DNA of 64,000 nucleotides from assembly GCA_017405945.1 (NCBI GenBank), contig JAFQZL010000034.1:1-64000 (forward strand). The letters run 5' to 3'. This document shows, piece by piece, positions 16,944-25,834 of the stretch. Position 1 is the first letter of the stretch. Each line of letters starts with the position of its first letter. A model generated the notes under the pieces. That model had not been told where the DNA came from and did no database searches. It worked only from the letters and a program-made list of their open reading frames with translations. The DNA comes from Acidaminococcaceae bacterium. GTDB lineage: Bacteria; Bacillota; Negativicutes; Acidaminococcales; Acidaminococcaceae. The position numbers and the translations under genes were made by a program.

Positions 16944-19664
16944 ATGAAACTCATTGCGGGTGAGCGTTTCCGACTGCATGATGACAATACATATATAAAA
17001 CTGGTCTCCGGCAAATTGGAGGCTTATGCCGTTACGCGCAAAAAACAGTCTTTCCGGCAGATATTCCTGACAGAAGTTGCCCCGGGACAGGCTGCTTTCC
17101 CCTCCATGGACGAATTCGAACAGATAGATGTGCTGGTTTATGCGGTGGCAGACAGCGAACTGACAGAAACTTCCCTGTCGGAAACTGCTTCGGAAGAACT
17201 GCTGCCATTGATGAGACAATGGTTTGCTGCGTTGGTTTCACTGCCCTGGCTGCGGCTTTTGGCAGACAAGGGCGACGAGGTGCTGCGGAAATGGGCGGAT
17301 GGCTCTGTTCTGACCGGCCATGGGCAGGACAGAGAGAACCTGCTGGCGGATTTTGCGGACAACGAAGGTATTTTCGCCATGCTGCTGGGCGTGCGTTTCA
17401 ACGCCCAGGACAAGCGTCTTTCCCGGCAGATGGAGAAACGCGCAAAGCAGAAAACACGCCTGGTGGACGATACGATTTCCAAACTGCTTGGTGAAGCAGT
17501 TGCTCCGGAAGAAGAAACGGGCACCGGCAATACTGAGCTTGAAGATGCCGTATTTATTGTGCGTTGCGCAGCTCAGGCGCTGAAGATGCCACACAGCGGG
17601 ATTCAGATGGCGCCGGAGATGGTGCGGAAACTGGACCGGCTTGGTTTGCTGCGCCGTCTGGTGGAAAAAGGCGGTATGCAGATGCGTCTGGTACATCTGG
17701 AACAGGACTGGTATTCCGGGGACAGCGGAGTCCTGTTGGGCTGCTTTGGTGAAAAGAAAGAACTGGCTGCCTTTGTGCCGGAAACACCGGTTCAGTACCG
17801 CATGGTGACCCGGGAGCATCCGGAAGGCATTGTAGTAACAGCAGAAATCGCCAAAGAGGTAGACGCGGATGCATTCCTTTGTTATCCGGGGCTGCCGGAC
17901 CGTAAACTTTCCGTATTTGAGTTCTTGCGTTTTCTGGTGCGGCAGTGCTGGAAACAGGACTGGCGCACGATTCTGGCCGTAAGCCTGGCAGCGGGACTGA
18001 TTCCGCTGATTACACCGGTTGTAACGGAAACGATCTTCAAAGACATTATTCCCATATTAGACCGGAAAGGACTGGCCACAGTGACCCAGGTTGTCATGGT
18101 AGCAGGCTTTACCACAGCGGCTCTTAACACGGTGCGCTCCGTAGCGCTGCTGCGTCTTTCCACCGCTGCCGACATGAATGTGAAACCGGCTGTTATCAGT
18201 CGCGTATTAAGCCTCCCTGTGAAGTTTTTCCGTACCCTGCAGACCGGTGAACTGGCCAGCCGTATTATGGGGCTGGAACAGGTTATACAGTTGATTTCCG
18301 AAGAAATCGTCGGCGTTATCTTCAGTTTTCTTTTTTCTTTCTGGAGTCTGGCGCTGATGTGTTATTACAGCGTGAAGCTGACGGCTATTGCTGTGCTTAT
18401 CTGGTTTGTTTATCTCCTTGCTGTCTGGCTGATTATGAGTCGTCTTGTACAGGCCCAGCGGAAAATGACTACTGCCAGGAACCGGACCCAGGGTATTTTG
18501 CAGGAAATTTTTACCGGCCTGGTGAAGTTCCGTGTCAGGGGCGCAGAAGAGCAAGCCTATCACCTTTGGGGCGAGCGATTCGCGGAAGAGTGGAAGTGGA
18601 ACTATCATTCACGCTGGCTGAAGAATTATAATACGGTGATTACGGCGGTACAGCCCGTGTTGCTTTCCCTCATCCTGTATTATTTCGCGTTCCGGGAACT
18701 GGGTGAGACCATGACCCTGGGCACGGGAAATGTGATCAGTAACGCCCTGGGAGCAGGCGAAGCTATGACGGCTGCTACCTTTATTGCGTTCCAGGCTGCT
18801 TACAGCGCCTTTAATACATCCCTGAACGCGGTAATACCTGCCGCCGAGTCTGTTTCTGTGGTAAAACCGCTGTTGGAAAACATCCGGCCTATTCTGGATG
18901 CAGAACCGGAAAGCTCTGAAGAGCGGCCTGACGCCGAGGTTCTTTCCGGAGCCATCGAAGTCAGGGATCTCCGCTTTGCTTACGAAGCAGGTTTGCCGGA
19001 AGTATTAAAGGGGGTCAGCTTCCGGATTTCAGCGGGAGAACATGTGGCTATTGTCGGCAGATCCGGTTGCGGGAAGTCTACCCTGATCCGTCTGCTGTTG
19101 GGCTTTGAAAAGCCTTTGGGCGGCGCGGTTTATTATGACGGGCAGAACCTGGCGGAGATAAACGCGGCTTCCGTCCGTGCCCAGCTGGGCGTGGTGCTGC
19201 AGAACGGGCAGCTGATGACAGGCGACATTTACCGGAACATTATCGGAATCAACGACCTTACCCTTGATGACGCCTGGGCTGCGGCGGAAGCGGCAGGCAT
19301 CGCGGATGACATCCGGGAAATGCCCATGCAGATGCAGACCATCGTCAGCGAAGGCAGTACGAATATTTCCGGCGGGCAAAGGCAGCGTATCCTCATGGCC
19401 AGGGCTCTGGCCATGAAGCCGTCCATCATTATCTGCGACGAAGCGACCAGCGCGCTGGATAACCGGACCCAGGCCATTGTAACAAAGAGTCTTGACCGGC
19501 TGAAAGCCACCCGCATTGTGGTGGCTCACCGCCTTTCCACTATCCGGAACGCGGACCGCATCATTGTGCTGGATGAAGGACGCGTGGCCGAAAGCGGCAC
19601 CTTTGAGGAACTGGTGAAGCAGGGAGGCCTTTTTGCCGCCATGGTGAAGCGGCAGATGGCATGA
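16944..19664 (+). CDS. NHLM-type ABC exporter ATP-binding protein (ABC2)
   Basis: A 906-residue ABC protein without a peptidase domain. Its N-terminal 80 residues (MKLIAGERFRLHDDNTYIKL and on) look like a small beta-barrel resembling a cyclic-nucleotide or cupin-like fold, followed by a helical linker up to about residue 330. The transmembrane region spans about 330-630. The nucleotide-binding domain has Walker A GRSGCGKST, signature ISGGQRQRILMARAL, Walker B IIICDEATSALD and H-loop VAHRLST. This architecture fits the second ABC subunit of NHLM RiPP export. It starts 38 bases after the C39 exporter with GAAGGAGGA upstream. Confidence 0.9.
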   Translation: MKLIAGERFRLHDDNTYIKLVSGKLEAYAVTRKKQSFRQIFLTEVAPGQAAFPSMDEFEQIDVLVYAVADSELTETSLSETASEELLPLMRQWFAALVSLPWLRLLADKGDEVLRKWADGSVLTGHGQDRENLLADFADNEGIFAMLLGVRFNAQDKRLSRQMEKRAKQKTRLVDDTISKLLGEAVAPEEETGTGNTELEDAVFIVRCAAQALKMPHSGIQMAPEMVRKLDRLGLLRRLVEKGGMQMRLVHLEQDWYSGDSGVLLGCFGEKKELAAFVPETPVQYRMVTREHPEGIVVTAEIAKEVDADAFLCYPGLPDRKLSVFEFLRFLVRQCWKQDWRTILAVSLAAGLIPLITPVVTETIFKDIIPILDRKGLATVTQVVMVAGFTTAALNTVRSVALLRLSTAADMNVKPAVISRVLSLPVKFFRTLQTGELASRIMGLEQVIQLISEEIVGVIFSFLFSFWSLALMCYYSVKLTAIAVLIWFVYLLAVWLIMSRLVQAQRKMTTARNRTQGILQEIFTGLVKFRVRGAEEQAYHLWGERFAEEWKWNYHSRWLKNYNTVITAVQPVLLSLILYYFAFRELGETMTLGTGNVISNALGAGEAMTAATFIAFQAAYSAFNTSLNAVIPAAESVSVVKPLLENIRPILDAEPESSEERPDAEVLSGAIEVRDLRFAYEAGLPEVLKGVSFRISAGEHVAIVGRSGCGKSTLIRLLLGFEKPLGGAVYYDGQNLAEINAASVRAQLGVVLQNGQLMTGDIYRNIIGINDLTLDDAWAAAEAAGIADDIREMPMQMQTIVSEGSTNISGGQRQRILMARALAMKPSIIICDEATSALDNRTQAIVTKSLDRLKATRIVVAHRLSTIRNADRIIVLDEGRVAESGTFEELVKQGGLFAAMVKRQMA

Positions 19665-19688
19665 CTGATTGGAAAACAGGAGGAAAGC

Positions 19689-21530
19689 ATGATTATTCAG
19701 GAATTGCCTATGCGGGAATATTATGCCCACCTGCGCCGTCATCCCATACCGGAAATTATGGACGATGCCTGCCTGACGGCTGTTGCTAACGTGGAAGCGC
19801 AGTATGGCAACACGATTACCCACGGGGCCGGGCTGGAAGTGCGGCTGGGGGAACAGGCCCGTTATGTTGATTACATCATGAACATCGATGTGGAACATAT
19901 TCCTTTCGTGTCTTCCCTCTGGTATGAAATTGATTATGCAGAGTTCGCCAAAGGAGGGTCCATTGAGCCCTGCCTGTTCGCCAATCTGGCCCTTGCGGAA
20001 CACAGTTATTCCGAATTATGGGACAAAATGCTGCCGCCGTTTATGGGGGAACGGAGGGCCCTCCGGTTACGGGCTCCCCTGGACCGGGTGACGGCAGCCC
20101 TGCCAAAAGGCGCTTCTATTAAACAGATCGGTACCATGTCCGGCCGGGGCGAACTGGATATCATGCGTCTTGTTATTATCTTTTCCGTATGGGAATCAGT
20201 CTTTGACGAACTGAAGGCTATCGGTTGGCAGGGTAGTACGGAAGCCCTGCGGGAAGCGCTGGAACCCTGGAAAGAAACAAAAAATGTAGCTGTCAATATC
20301 GATCTTGGAGAAGCGGGAGTGCTGCCCAAGATTGGCATAGAGGTATGCTCCAACTGGCGCCATCCGCTGTTGATGGATAAATTCATAGCGCGTTTGGAGG
20401 AAGTCGGATTGTGCCTGCCTGCCAAAGCGGAAGCGCTGCGGCGCTGGATTCGTATCCGCCCTGACGGGGATCCTTTCATCCAGACTTTGATAGCTTATTT
20501 TAAACTGAACTATAAAGATGGGCGCATCACGGAAGCAAAGGCTTATCTGGAACAGTCTCCCTACATCCACCATCATTATTTTGATGCGTACGACCGGCCC
20601 CTGCGTCTGGATATGGAACTTGCGGACGGGCAGAAGATCCTTCCTGTGGGAAAAGCGCTGGCCCTTATCCGGGACTGTGGACAAAACAGGGTGCGCCGTG
20701 TACGCCTTACAGGTGATGTTGCCGGATATAAAGATTTGACCTTTTTGCTGCGGGAGAGCAAAAAACAGGGCGTGGCAGCAGAAATCGTAATTACGGGAAA
20801 AGCGCAGGAAACCTGGCTTGCTGCCATGGCTGCCGGCGGAGCGGACACTTTCCTTGTGGATATGGAAGGTGCTGCGGACGTGGTAGCGCAGACCACGCTG
20901 CAACTGTTGCAGAAACTGCGATTCAGCAACGTGCGGGCACGCTGGTATATGCACCAGGGCAACTCAGAAGAGCTGAAAGCGGTTGTTGAAACTGCAGCCG
21001 GGCTGGGAGTACAGGAACTTCTCATTACCGGGGCGAAACCGCAGGCAGGAAATAAAATGAAAGCGCAACTTCCGGGCTGGGCACAGATGGAAGCCGCAGC
21101 CGCGTTTATCAGGGATTACGAAGGGTGTAATGCCGCGCAGGACATACTGTTGCAGGATAAGAAGATGCGTCTCACGGTGGAATCCTGTTTCTCACAGTTG
21201 CGGGCCTTTATGGGCGGCACAGATGCCAGATATAATGACAATCGGGGTATCGGGCGCGGCTGTGAGGCGGGCCGGTCTTTCTTTGCCGTGGCGGCGGACG
21301 GAAGTTTTACACCCTGCCTGTACATGGAAAAAAATACCGAAATGCCGTCGACCGGTTACTGTAACACAGAAGATATCGTTGCCTGTTGGGAAAAATCTCA
21401 TGTTCTCAACGCAGTGCGCAGTTCCGAAGAAAAACACAGGGAATGCGCAACCTGTTGTTTCCAACGCCGCTGCCTGCATTGCCGGGCCTGGGAAAAGGAT
21501 ACCATATGTCCGGTGTACCATGCGCTGTGA
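19689..21530 (+). CDS. Radical SAM-like/SPASM protein lacking the SAM-cluster motif, with N-terminal domain of unknown function
   Basis: A 613-residue two-part protein. Residues 1-300 form a domain I cannot name; motifs are KIGIEVCSNWRHPLLMDKF, LEEVGLCLPAKAEALRRW and FKLNYKDGRITEAKAYL, which recall an uncharacterised family sometimes found near natural-product genes (from memory, unverified). Residues about 305-480 follow the radical SAM barrel pattern (PLRLDMELAD ... VRRVRLTGDV ... FLLRESKKQGVAAEIVITG), but the CX3CX2C loop is absent. The C-terminus is SPASM-like, with CEAGRSFFAVAADGSFTPC, YCNTED and CATCCFQRRCLHC. It may be a non-catalytic partner that presents or recognises the peptide. 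It follows the exporter by 24 bases. Confidence 0.7.
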   Translation: MIIQELPMREYYAHLRRHPIPEIMDDACLTAVANVEAQYGNTITHGAGLEVRLGEQARYVDYIMNIDVEHIPFVSSLWYEIDYAEFAKGGSIEPCLFANLALAEHSYSELWDKMLPPFMGERRALRLRAPLDRVTAALPKGASIKQIGTMSGRGELDIMRLVIIFSVWESVFDELKAIGWQGSTEALREALEPWKETKNVAVNIDLGEAGVLPKIGIEVCSNWRHPLLMDKFIARLEEVGLCLPAKAEALRRWIRIRPDGDPFIQTLIAYFKLNYKDGRITEAKAYLEQSPYIHHHYFDAYDRPLRLDMELADGQKILPVGKALALIRDCGQNRVRRVRLTGDVAGYKDLTFLLRESKKQGVAAEIVITGKAQETWLAAMAAGGADTFLVDMEGAADVVAQTTLQLLQKLRFSNVRARWYMHQGNSEELKAVVETAAGLGVQELLITGAKPQAGNKMKAQLPGWAQMEAAAAFIRDYEGCNAAQDILLQDKKMRLTVESCFSQLRAFMGGTDARYNDNRGIGRGCEAGRSFFAVAADGSFTPCLYMEKNTEMPSTGYCNTEDIVACWEKSHVLNAVRSSEEKHRECATCCFQRRCLHCRAWEKDTICPVYHAL

Positions 21531-21563
21531 TAAGATTTATTCAGGTAAAGAAGGAGCAATTAT

Positions 21564-22031
21564 ATGAATCAATCCGGTTTTTTCAGTTGTCTCTACAGAA
21601 CCTTTTTTACCTTCGGCGGAAGGCTGAACCGTAAACCGTATATTTTGCGTTCCCTTGCGGCAATTTTCCTGCCAGTGGTTCTTGCTATTGTACTGTTTTA
21701 TATGTTCGCAGGCGGGTTAAAACCGGGACAGGAGTATCTGCACAAAGACTTGTTATGGCTGCATGTGACATTGCATTCATTATTAATCATACTTGCGATA
21801 TTTATGGGCTTTTCGCTGGGCGTGCGCCGCTGTCATGACCTTGATAAAAGCGGCTGGTGGCTTCTGTTAGGTGCCGTTCCATACATCAACATAGCCTGGG
21901 GGCTGTACCTGGCGTGCAAGCGGGGTACTGTCGGTCCGAACCGGTACGGGGACGATCCCATCCGTGATGATTATGAAAGGATGGAAGATATTGCGGAAAG
22001 CCTGCGGGGAAAACACGGAACTCTGAAATAA
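21564..22031 (+). CDS. DUF805 membrane protein
   Basis: A 155-residue DUF805-family inner-membrane protein of unknown function. The N-terminal signature is FFTFGGRLNRKPYI. Three or more hydrophobic segments follow, then GVRRCHDLDKSGWWLLL and KRGTVGPNRYGDDPI, which are diagnostic. It starts 33 bases after the degenerate SPASM gene and might be read through from the RiPP export operon, though members of this family occur in many contexts and no link is implied. Confidence 0.88.
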   Translation: MNQSGFFSCLYRTFFTFGGRLNRKPYILRSLAAIFLPVVLAIVLFYMFAGGLKPGQEYLHKDLLWLHVTLHSLLIILAIFMGFSLGVRRCHDLDKSGWWLLLGAVPYINIAWGLYLACKRGTVGPNRYGDDPIRDDYERMEDIAESLRGKHGTLK

Positions 22032-22124
22032 TGATGCGATGAAGACATGTTATATGAATATGTAAGCGTTTCATAATTAGAAACATTGATTGTTCCTCGT
22101 TTTGTGATATAAGGAGGCAAGATC

Positions 22125-22949
22125 ATGCCGGAACTGCCGGAAGTGGAGCAGGTAAGGATATCCCTGCTTCCCCATATAAAAGGCAAAACAATTATAAAAA
22201 CAGAAGTCCGGCTGCCCCGTATGATACATCATCCGGCTGTGCCGGATTTTATTATGGGCGTGAAAGGACGGACGATTACAGATGTGCGGCGCAGAGGCAA
22301 ATATCTGACATTGTTGCTGGATGACGGACGATATATCCTGGCTCATTTGCGGATGACCGGGGCCCTGCTGGTCTTACCCGGCGATGCGGCAGAGCCACCT
22401 TATGCGAAAATCCGTTTTTTCCTGTCTGACGGACTGGACTTGTGGTTTACCGACATCCGTACCTTTGGAACGGTTTGTCTGTGCGGCGGAAGCGACTGTT
22501 GGAAAGACAGGGGATATGCCGGTTTAGGGCCGGAACCATTGTCCCCGGAATTCACGGAAGCCTATCTGAAAGAAATGCTGAAAAAAAGCCATCAGATGGT
22601 GAAATGTTTCATCCTGGACCAGCATAAAATAGCAGGCATGGGAAACATTTACGCTGATGAAGCGCTGGCAGCAGCAGGAATCCGGCCAACGCGTTATACG
22701 GATAAACTGACGTTAAAACAGATCCATGCGCTGTATGAAGCGGTCAACCGGGTGATTGCCCAGGGTCTGCGCAATCGCGGAACCACTTTCCGTAATTACC
22801 AGGACGCAGACGGGAAGATGGGAAATAACAAAGATTTTCTTCAGGTGTACGGAAGGAAAGGGCTGCCCTGCCAAAAGTGCGGCGCAGAGTTAAAACAAAT
22901 CAAAGTAGGCGGCCGGGGCAGCGTGTATTGTCCCCACTGTCAGAAATAA
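22125..22949 (+). CDS. mutM: Formamidopyrimidine-DNA glycosylase
   Basis: A 274-residue Fpg/MutM, which removes 8-oxoguanine and ring-opened purines and nicks the abasic site. The N-terminus MPELPEVE carries catalytic Pro2 and Glu3. RRRGKYLTLLL includes the conserved Lys. The helix-two-turn-helix has AGMGNIYADEAL, and the zinc finger is CQKCGAELKQI with CPHCQ at the C-terminus. An AAGGAGGCA site supports ATG 22125. A terminator follows. Confidence 0.96.
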   Translation: MPELPEVEQVRISLLPHIKGKTIIKTEVRLPRMIHHPAVPDFIMGVKGRTITDVRRRGKYLTLLLDDGRYILAHLRMTGALLVLPGDAAEPPYAKIRFFLSDGLDLWFTDIRTFGTVCLCGGSDCWKDRGYAGLGPEPLSPEFTEAYLKEMLKKSHQMVKCFILDQHKIAGMGNIYADEALAAAGIRPTRYTDKLTLKQIHALYEAVNRVIAQGLRNRGTTFRNYQDADGKMGNNKDFLQVYGRKGLPCQKCGAELKQIKVGGRGSVYCPHCQK

Positions 22950-22990
22950 TATTGTCAGAAAAACAAAAAATTATCTAATAATTGCACTAT

Positions 22991-23022
22991 AGTCCGGATG
23001 GTTTATACTGTCCGGACTTTTA
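22991..23022 (+). terminator. Intrinsic terminator after mutM
   Basis: Eight-bp stem (AGTCCGGA with TCCGGACT), 12-base loop, then TTTTATT. Confidence 0.8.
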
Positions 23023-23164
23023 TTATATTCTCATCTTATGGTATAATAAAATATCAAGTGTTTAAAAGACACAATGTTAATAAAATAACCGGCGCGGTTA
23101 TGCTGCAATCAAAAAACATATTGCTGATGATATAAATTAATGCCGCCCCAGGGAGGGAAACATT

Positions 23165-25657
23165 ATGGGAATGTTCGGGGAAAACTTTCTGTTAAATGAG
23201 GAAACACTTCCTTTGATTGAAGCGATAGGGAAACACATGCCAGGCGGGTTCTTCATATATAAGGCGGAACAACCGGAGGAACTGCTGTATGCCAACCGGG
23301 CTGTGTTCGATATTTTCGGCTGCAAGAATCTGGAAGAATTCAAAGAGCTGACCGGCTACACATTCAAAGGGATGCTTCACCCGGAAGATTACAAAACCAT
23401 CTCGGATTCCATCGTGGAACAGATTGAAAAGAGCGAAGAGAACTTTGACTATGTGGAGTACCGTATCATCCGTAAGGACGGCGCTGTGCGCTGGGTGGAC
23501 GACTACGGTCATTTTTCGGAGACGGAAACCTATGGCGGCATCTACTATGTATTTATTTCCGACATAACGGAAAAGCGGGAGCGCCTCGCGGAAGAAGCAA
23601 GAAAGAAGGAAGAAGAGAGCCGGCGCCGGGTGGAAGAGGAACAAAAGGAACTACGCGAGCAGCAGGGCAGATTAATCACAGCGCTGGCTTCGGACTACTG
23701 GAGTGTCTATTACCTGGAACTGGACAAAGACGAAGGCGTTTGTTACCAGGTCCATACAGACGTGGACGACGGTTTTAAGGTAGGAGAACGCTTCCGTTAT
23801 CTGGAATCGGTGACTGCCTATGCCAATACCTATATTACCGACCAGTACCGGGAAGAATTCCTGCGTTTTGTTCAGCCTGACAACATCCGGGAAGGGCTGA
23901 AGGAACAACGGGTTATTTCCTACCGGTACATGGTAAAACGCCACGGCAGGGAATCTTATGAGATGGTTCGCTTTGCAGGGGTGCGTCATCCGGAAGAAAG
24001 GGACGATCATCTGGTCCATGCGGTAGGAGCCTGCCTTACGGACGTGGATGCGGAAACCCGCAAGAGCCTGGAAGCGGCACAGGCGCTGAATGATGCGTTG
24101 GAAACCGCGGAAAAGGCCAGCAGGGCCAAGACCGCCTTCCTGTCCAACATGAGTCATGAGATCCGTACGCCTATGAACGCCATCATCGGTCTGGACAATA
24201 TTGCCCTGAACGATCCGGAGATTTCCGCAAAGACAAGAGAAGCATTGGAAAAGATTGATCTTTCCGCCCATCATCTTCTGAACATCATCAACGATATTCT
24301 GGATATGTCCCGCATTGAGTCGGGGCGCATGATCATAAGGAATGAAGAGTTTTCTTTCCCCATGACTATGGAGCAGGTCAATACTATCATCGGCGGCCAG
24401 TGCCGGGACAAGGGGCTGGATTACGAATGCCGCATCAGGGGAAAGCTCAACGATTATTACATCGGCGACGACATGAAGCTGCGTCAGGTGCTGATCAACA
24501 TCCTGGGCAACGCGGTGAAATTTACTCCCACGGGCGGTACGGTCCGTTTCGTCGTGGAAAACGCCGGGAAGTGCGAAGGCAATTCCACCCTTCGTTTTAT
24601 CATCAGTGATACGGGCATCGGCATCAGTAAGGAATACCTGCCGAAGATTTTTGATTCCTTCAGTCAGGAAGATTCTTCTTCCACAAGCAAGTACGGCAGT
24701 ACGGGGCTGGGCCTGTCCATCACCAAGAATCTGGTGGAGATGATGAAAGGCAAAATAGAGGTAGAAAGCGAGAAAGGGAAGGGGACGACCTTTACCGTGA
24801 CATTAACCCTGCAGGGTTCGGAACGGCGGCGTTTCCATTCGGACGCGGACAACCTGCAGCCCAGGGATATGTGTGTACTGGTCATCGACGATGACCCGGT
24901 GGCCTGCGAACACGCCAAACTGGTGATAGGGCAGGTAGGGATCAACTGTGAAGTCGCCCAGTCCGGCGCGGAAGGGGTCGAGATGGTACGGCTGCGCCAT
25001 GCCCGCCGAGAACCCTACAACCTGATTCTGGTAGACTGGAGAATGCCGGAGATAGACGGGGTGGAAACGACCCGGAGGATCCGTTCTATCGTGGGTTACG
25101 ATGCGGCCATCATCATACTTACCTCTTATAACTGGTACGATGTGGCGGCGGAGGCGAAGAAGGCCGGGGTGGACAGCTTTTTGCCCAAGCCGCTGTTTGC
25201 CGCCACGGTAATGGATGAGTTCCGGAACGCGTTTAAGAAGAAGCAGGAAGGACGAATCTTTACAAAAACAGACCTGCGGGGCTGCCGGATCCTGCTGGCG
25301 GAAGATGTGCCCATCAACGCGGAGATTATGGTCATGATCCTGGGTATGCGCGAGATTGAAGTGGACGTAGCGGAAAACGGAAAGATCGCCGTGGACATGT
25401 TTGCTGCCCACGAGGTCAATTGCTACGACGCTATCCTGATGGATATGCGGATGCCGGTTATGGACGGGCTGGAAGCAACCCGTACCATCCGGGCCATGAG
25501 CCGCAAGGACGCGAAGAGGGTCCCCATCATCGCCCTGACGGCCAACGCATTTGATGAAGATGTGCAGCGGAGCCTGGCGGCCGGTCTAAACGCGCACCTT
25601 GCCAAACCGGTAGAACCGGACGCGCTGTTCGCCACGCTGGAGAGCCTGATCGGGTGA
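23165..25657 (+). CDS. Cytoplasmic hybrid histidine kinase: PAS, sensor-like domain, HisKA, HATPase, two receiver domains
   Basis: An 830-residue kinase with no membrane segment. Residues 20-140 are PAS-like (HPEDYKTISD ... YVFISDITEKRE). A second sensor-like domain follows (about 175-305; ASDYWSVYYLELDKDEG), which resembles a duplicated domain in the next gene. HisKA has phospho-acceptor His331 in NMSHEIRTPMN. HATPase motifs are NILGNAVKFT, DTGIGIS and STGLGLSITKNLV. Two receiver domains have Asp624 (LVDWRMPEIDG) and Asp760 (LMDMRMPVMDG). Signals and outputs are unknown; the REC-GGDEF-EAL protein 177 bases downstream is the obvious partner. GGGAGGG precedes the ATG. Confidence 0.9.
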   Translation: MGMFGENFLLNEETLPLIEAIGKHMPGGFFIYKAEQPEELLYANRAVFDIFGCKNLEEFKELTGYTFKGMLHPEDYKTISDSIVEQIEKSEENFDYVEYRIIRKDGAVRWVDDYGHFSETETYGGIYYVFISDITEKRERLAEEARKKEEESRRRVEEEQKELREQQGRLITALASDYWSVYYLELDKDEGVCYQVHTDVDDGFKVGERFRYLESVTAYANTYITDQYREEFLRFVQPDNIREGLKEQRVISYRYMVKRHGRESYEMVRFAGVRHPEERDDHLVHAVGACLTDVDAETRKSLEAAQALNDALETAEKASRAKTAFLSNMSHEIRTPMNAIIGLDNIALNDPEISAKTREALEKIDLSAHHLLNIINDILDMSRIESGRMIIRNEEFSFPMTMEQVNTIIGGQCRDKGLDYECRIRGKLNDYYIGDDMKLRQVLINILGNAVKFTPTGGTVRFVVENAGKCEGNSTLRFIISDTGIGISKEYLPKIFDSFSQEDSSSTSKYGSTGLGLSITKNLVEMMKGKIEVESEKGKGTTFTVTLTLQGSERRRFHSDADNLQPRDMCVLVIDDDPVACEHAKLVIGQVGINCEVAQSGAEGVEMVRLRHARREPYNLILVDWRMPEIDGVETTRRIRSIVGYDAAIIILTSYNWYDVAAEAKKAGVDSFLPKPLFAATVMDEFRNAFKKKQEGRIFTKTDLRGCRILLAEDVPINAEIMVMILGMREIEVDVAENGKIAVDMFAAHEVNCYDAILMDMRMPVMDGLEATRTIRAMSRKDAKRVPIIALTANAFDEDVQRSLAAGLNAHLAKPVEPDALFATLESLIG

Positions 25658-25699
25658 CCGGCAGTTACGGTTTTTATAAAAGCTACCTATTAAGTGTTA

Positions 25700-25728
25700 T
25701 TAACATTTAAAGTAAAATATGATACAAT
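25700..25728 (+). promoter_or_regulatory. Candidate promoter of the REC-GGDEF-EAL gene
   Basis: TTAACA (25700-25705) and TACAAT (25723-25728) are separated by 17 bases, 107 bases before the GTG start. Confidence 0.55.
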
Positions 25729-25834
25729 ATTTTTATAAAATTTTGCTGAAGATATGGCATGTGATGGATGCCCTTTAGAGGGACAATCGTGATGGTGAAA
25801 AACAGAAATACTAAGTCGTCAGGAGGTATACCAA

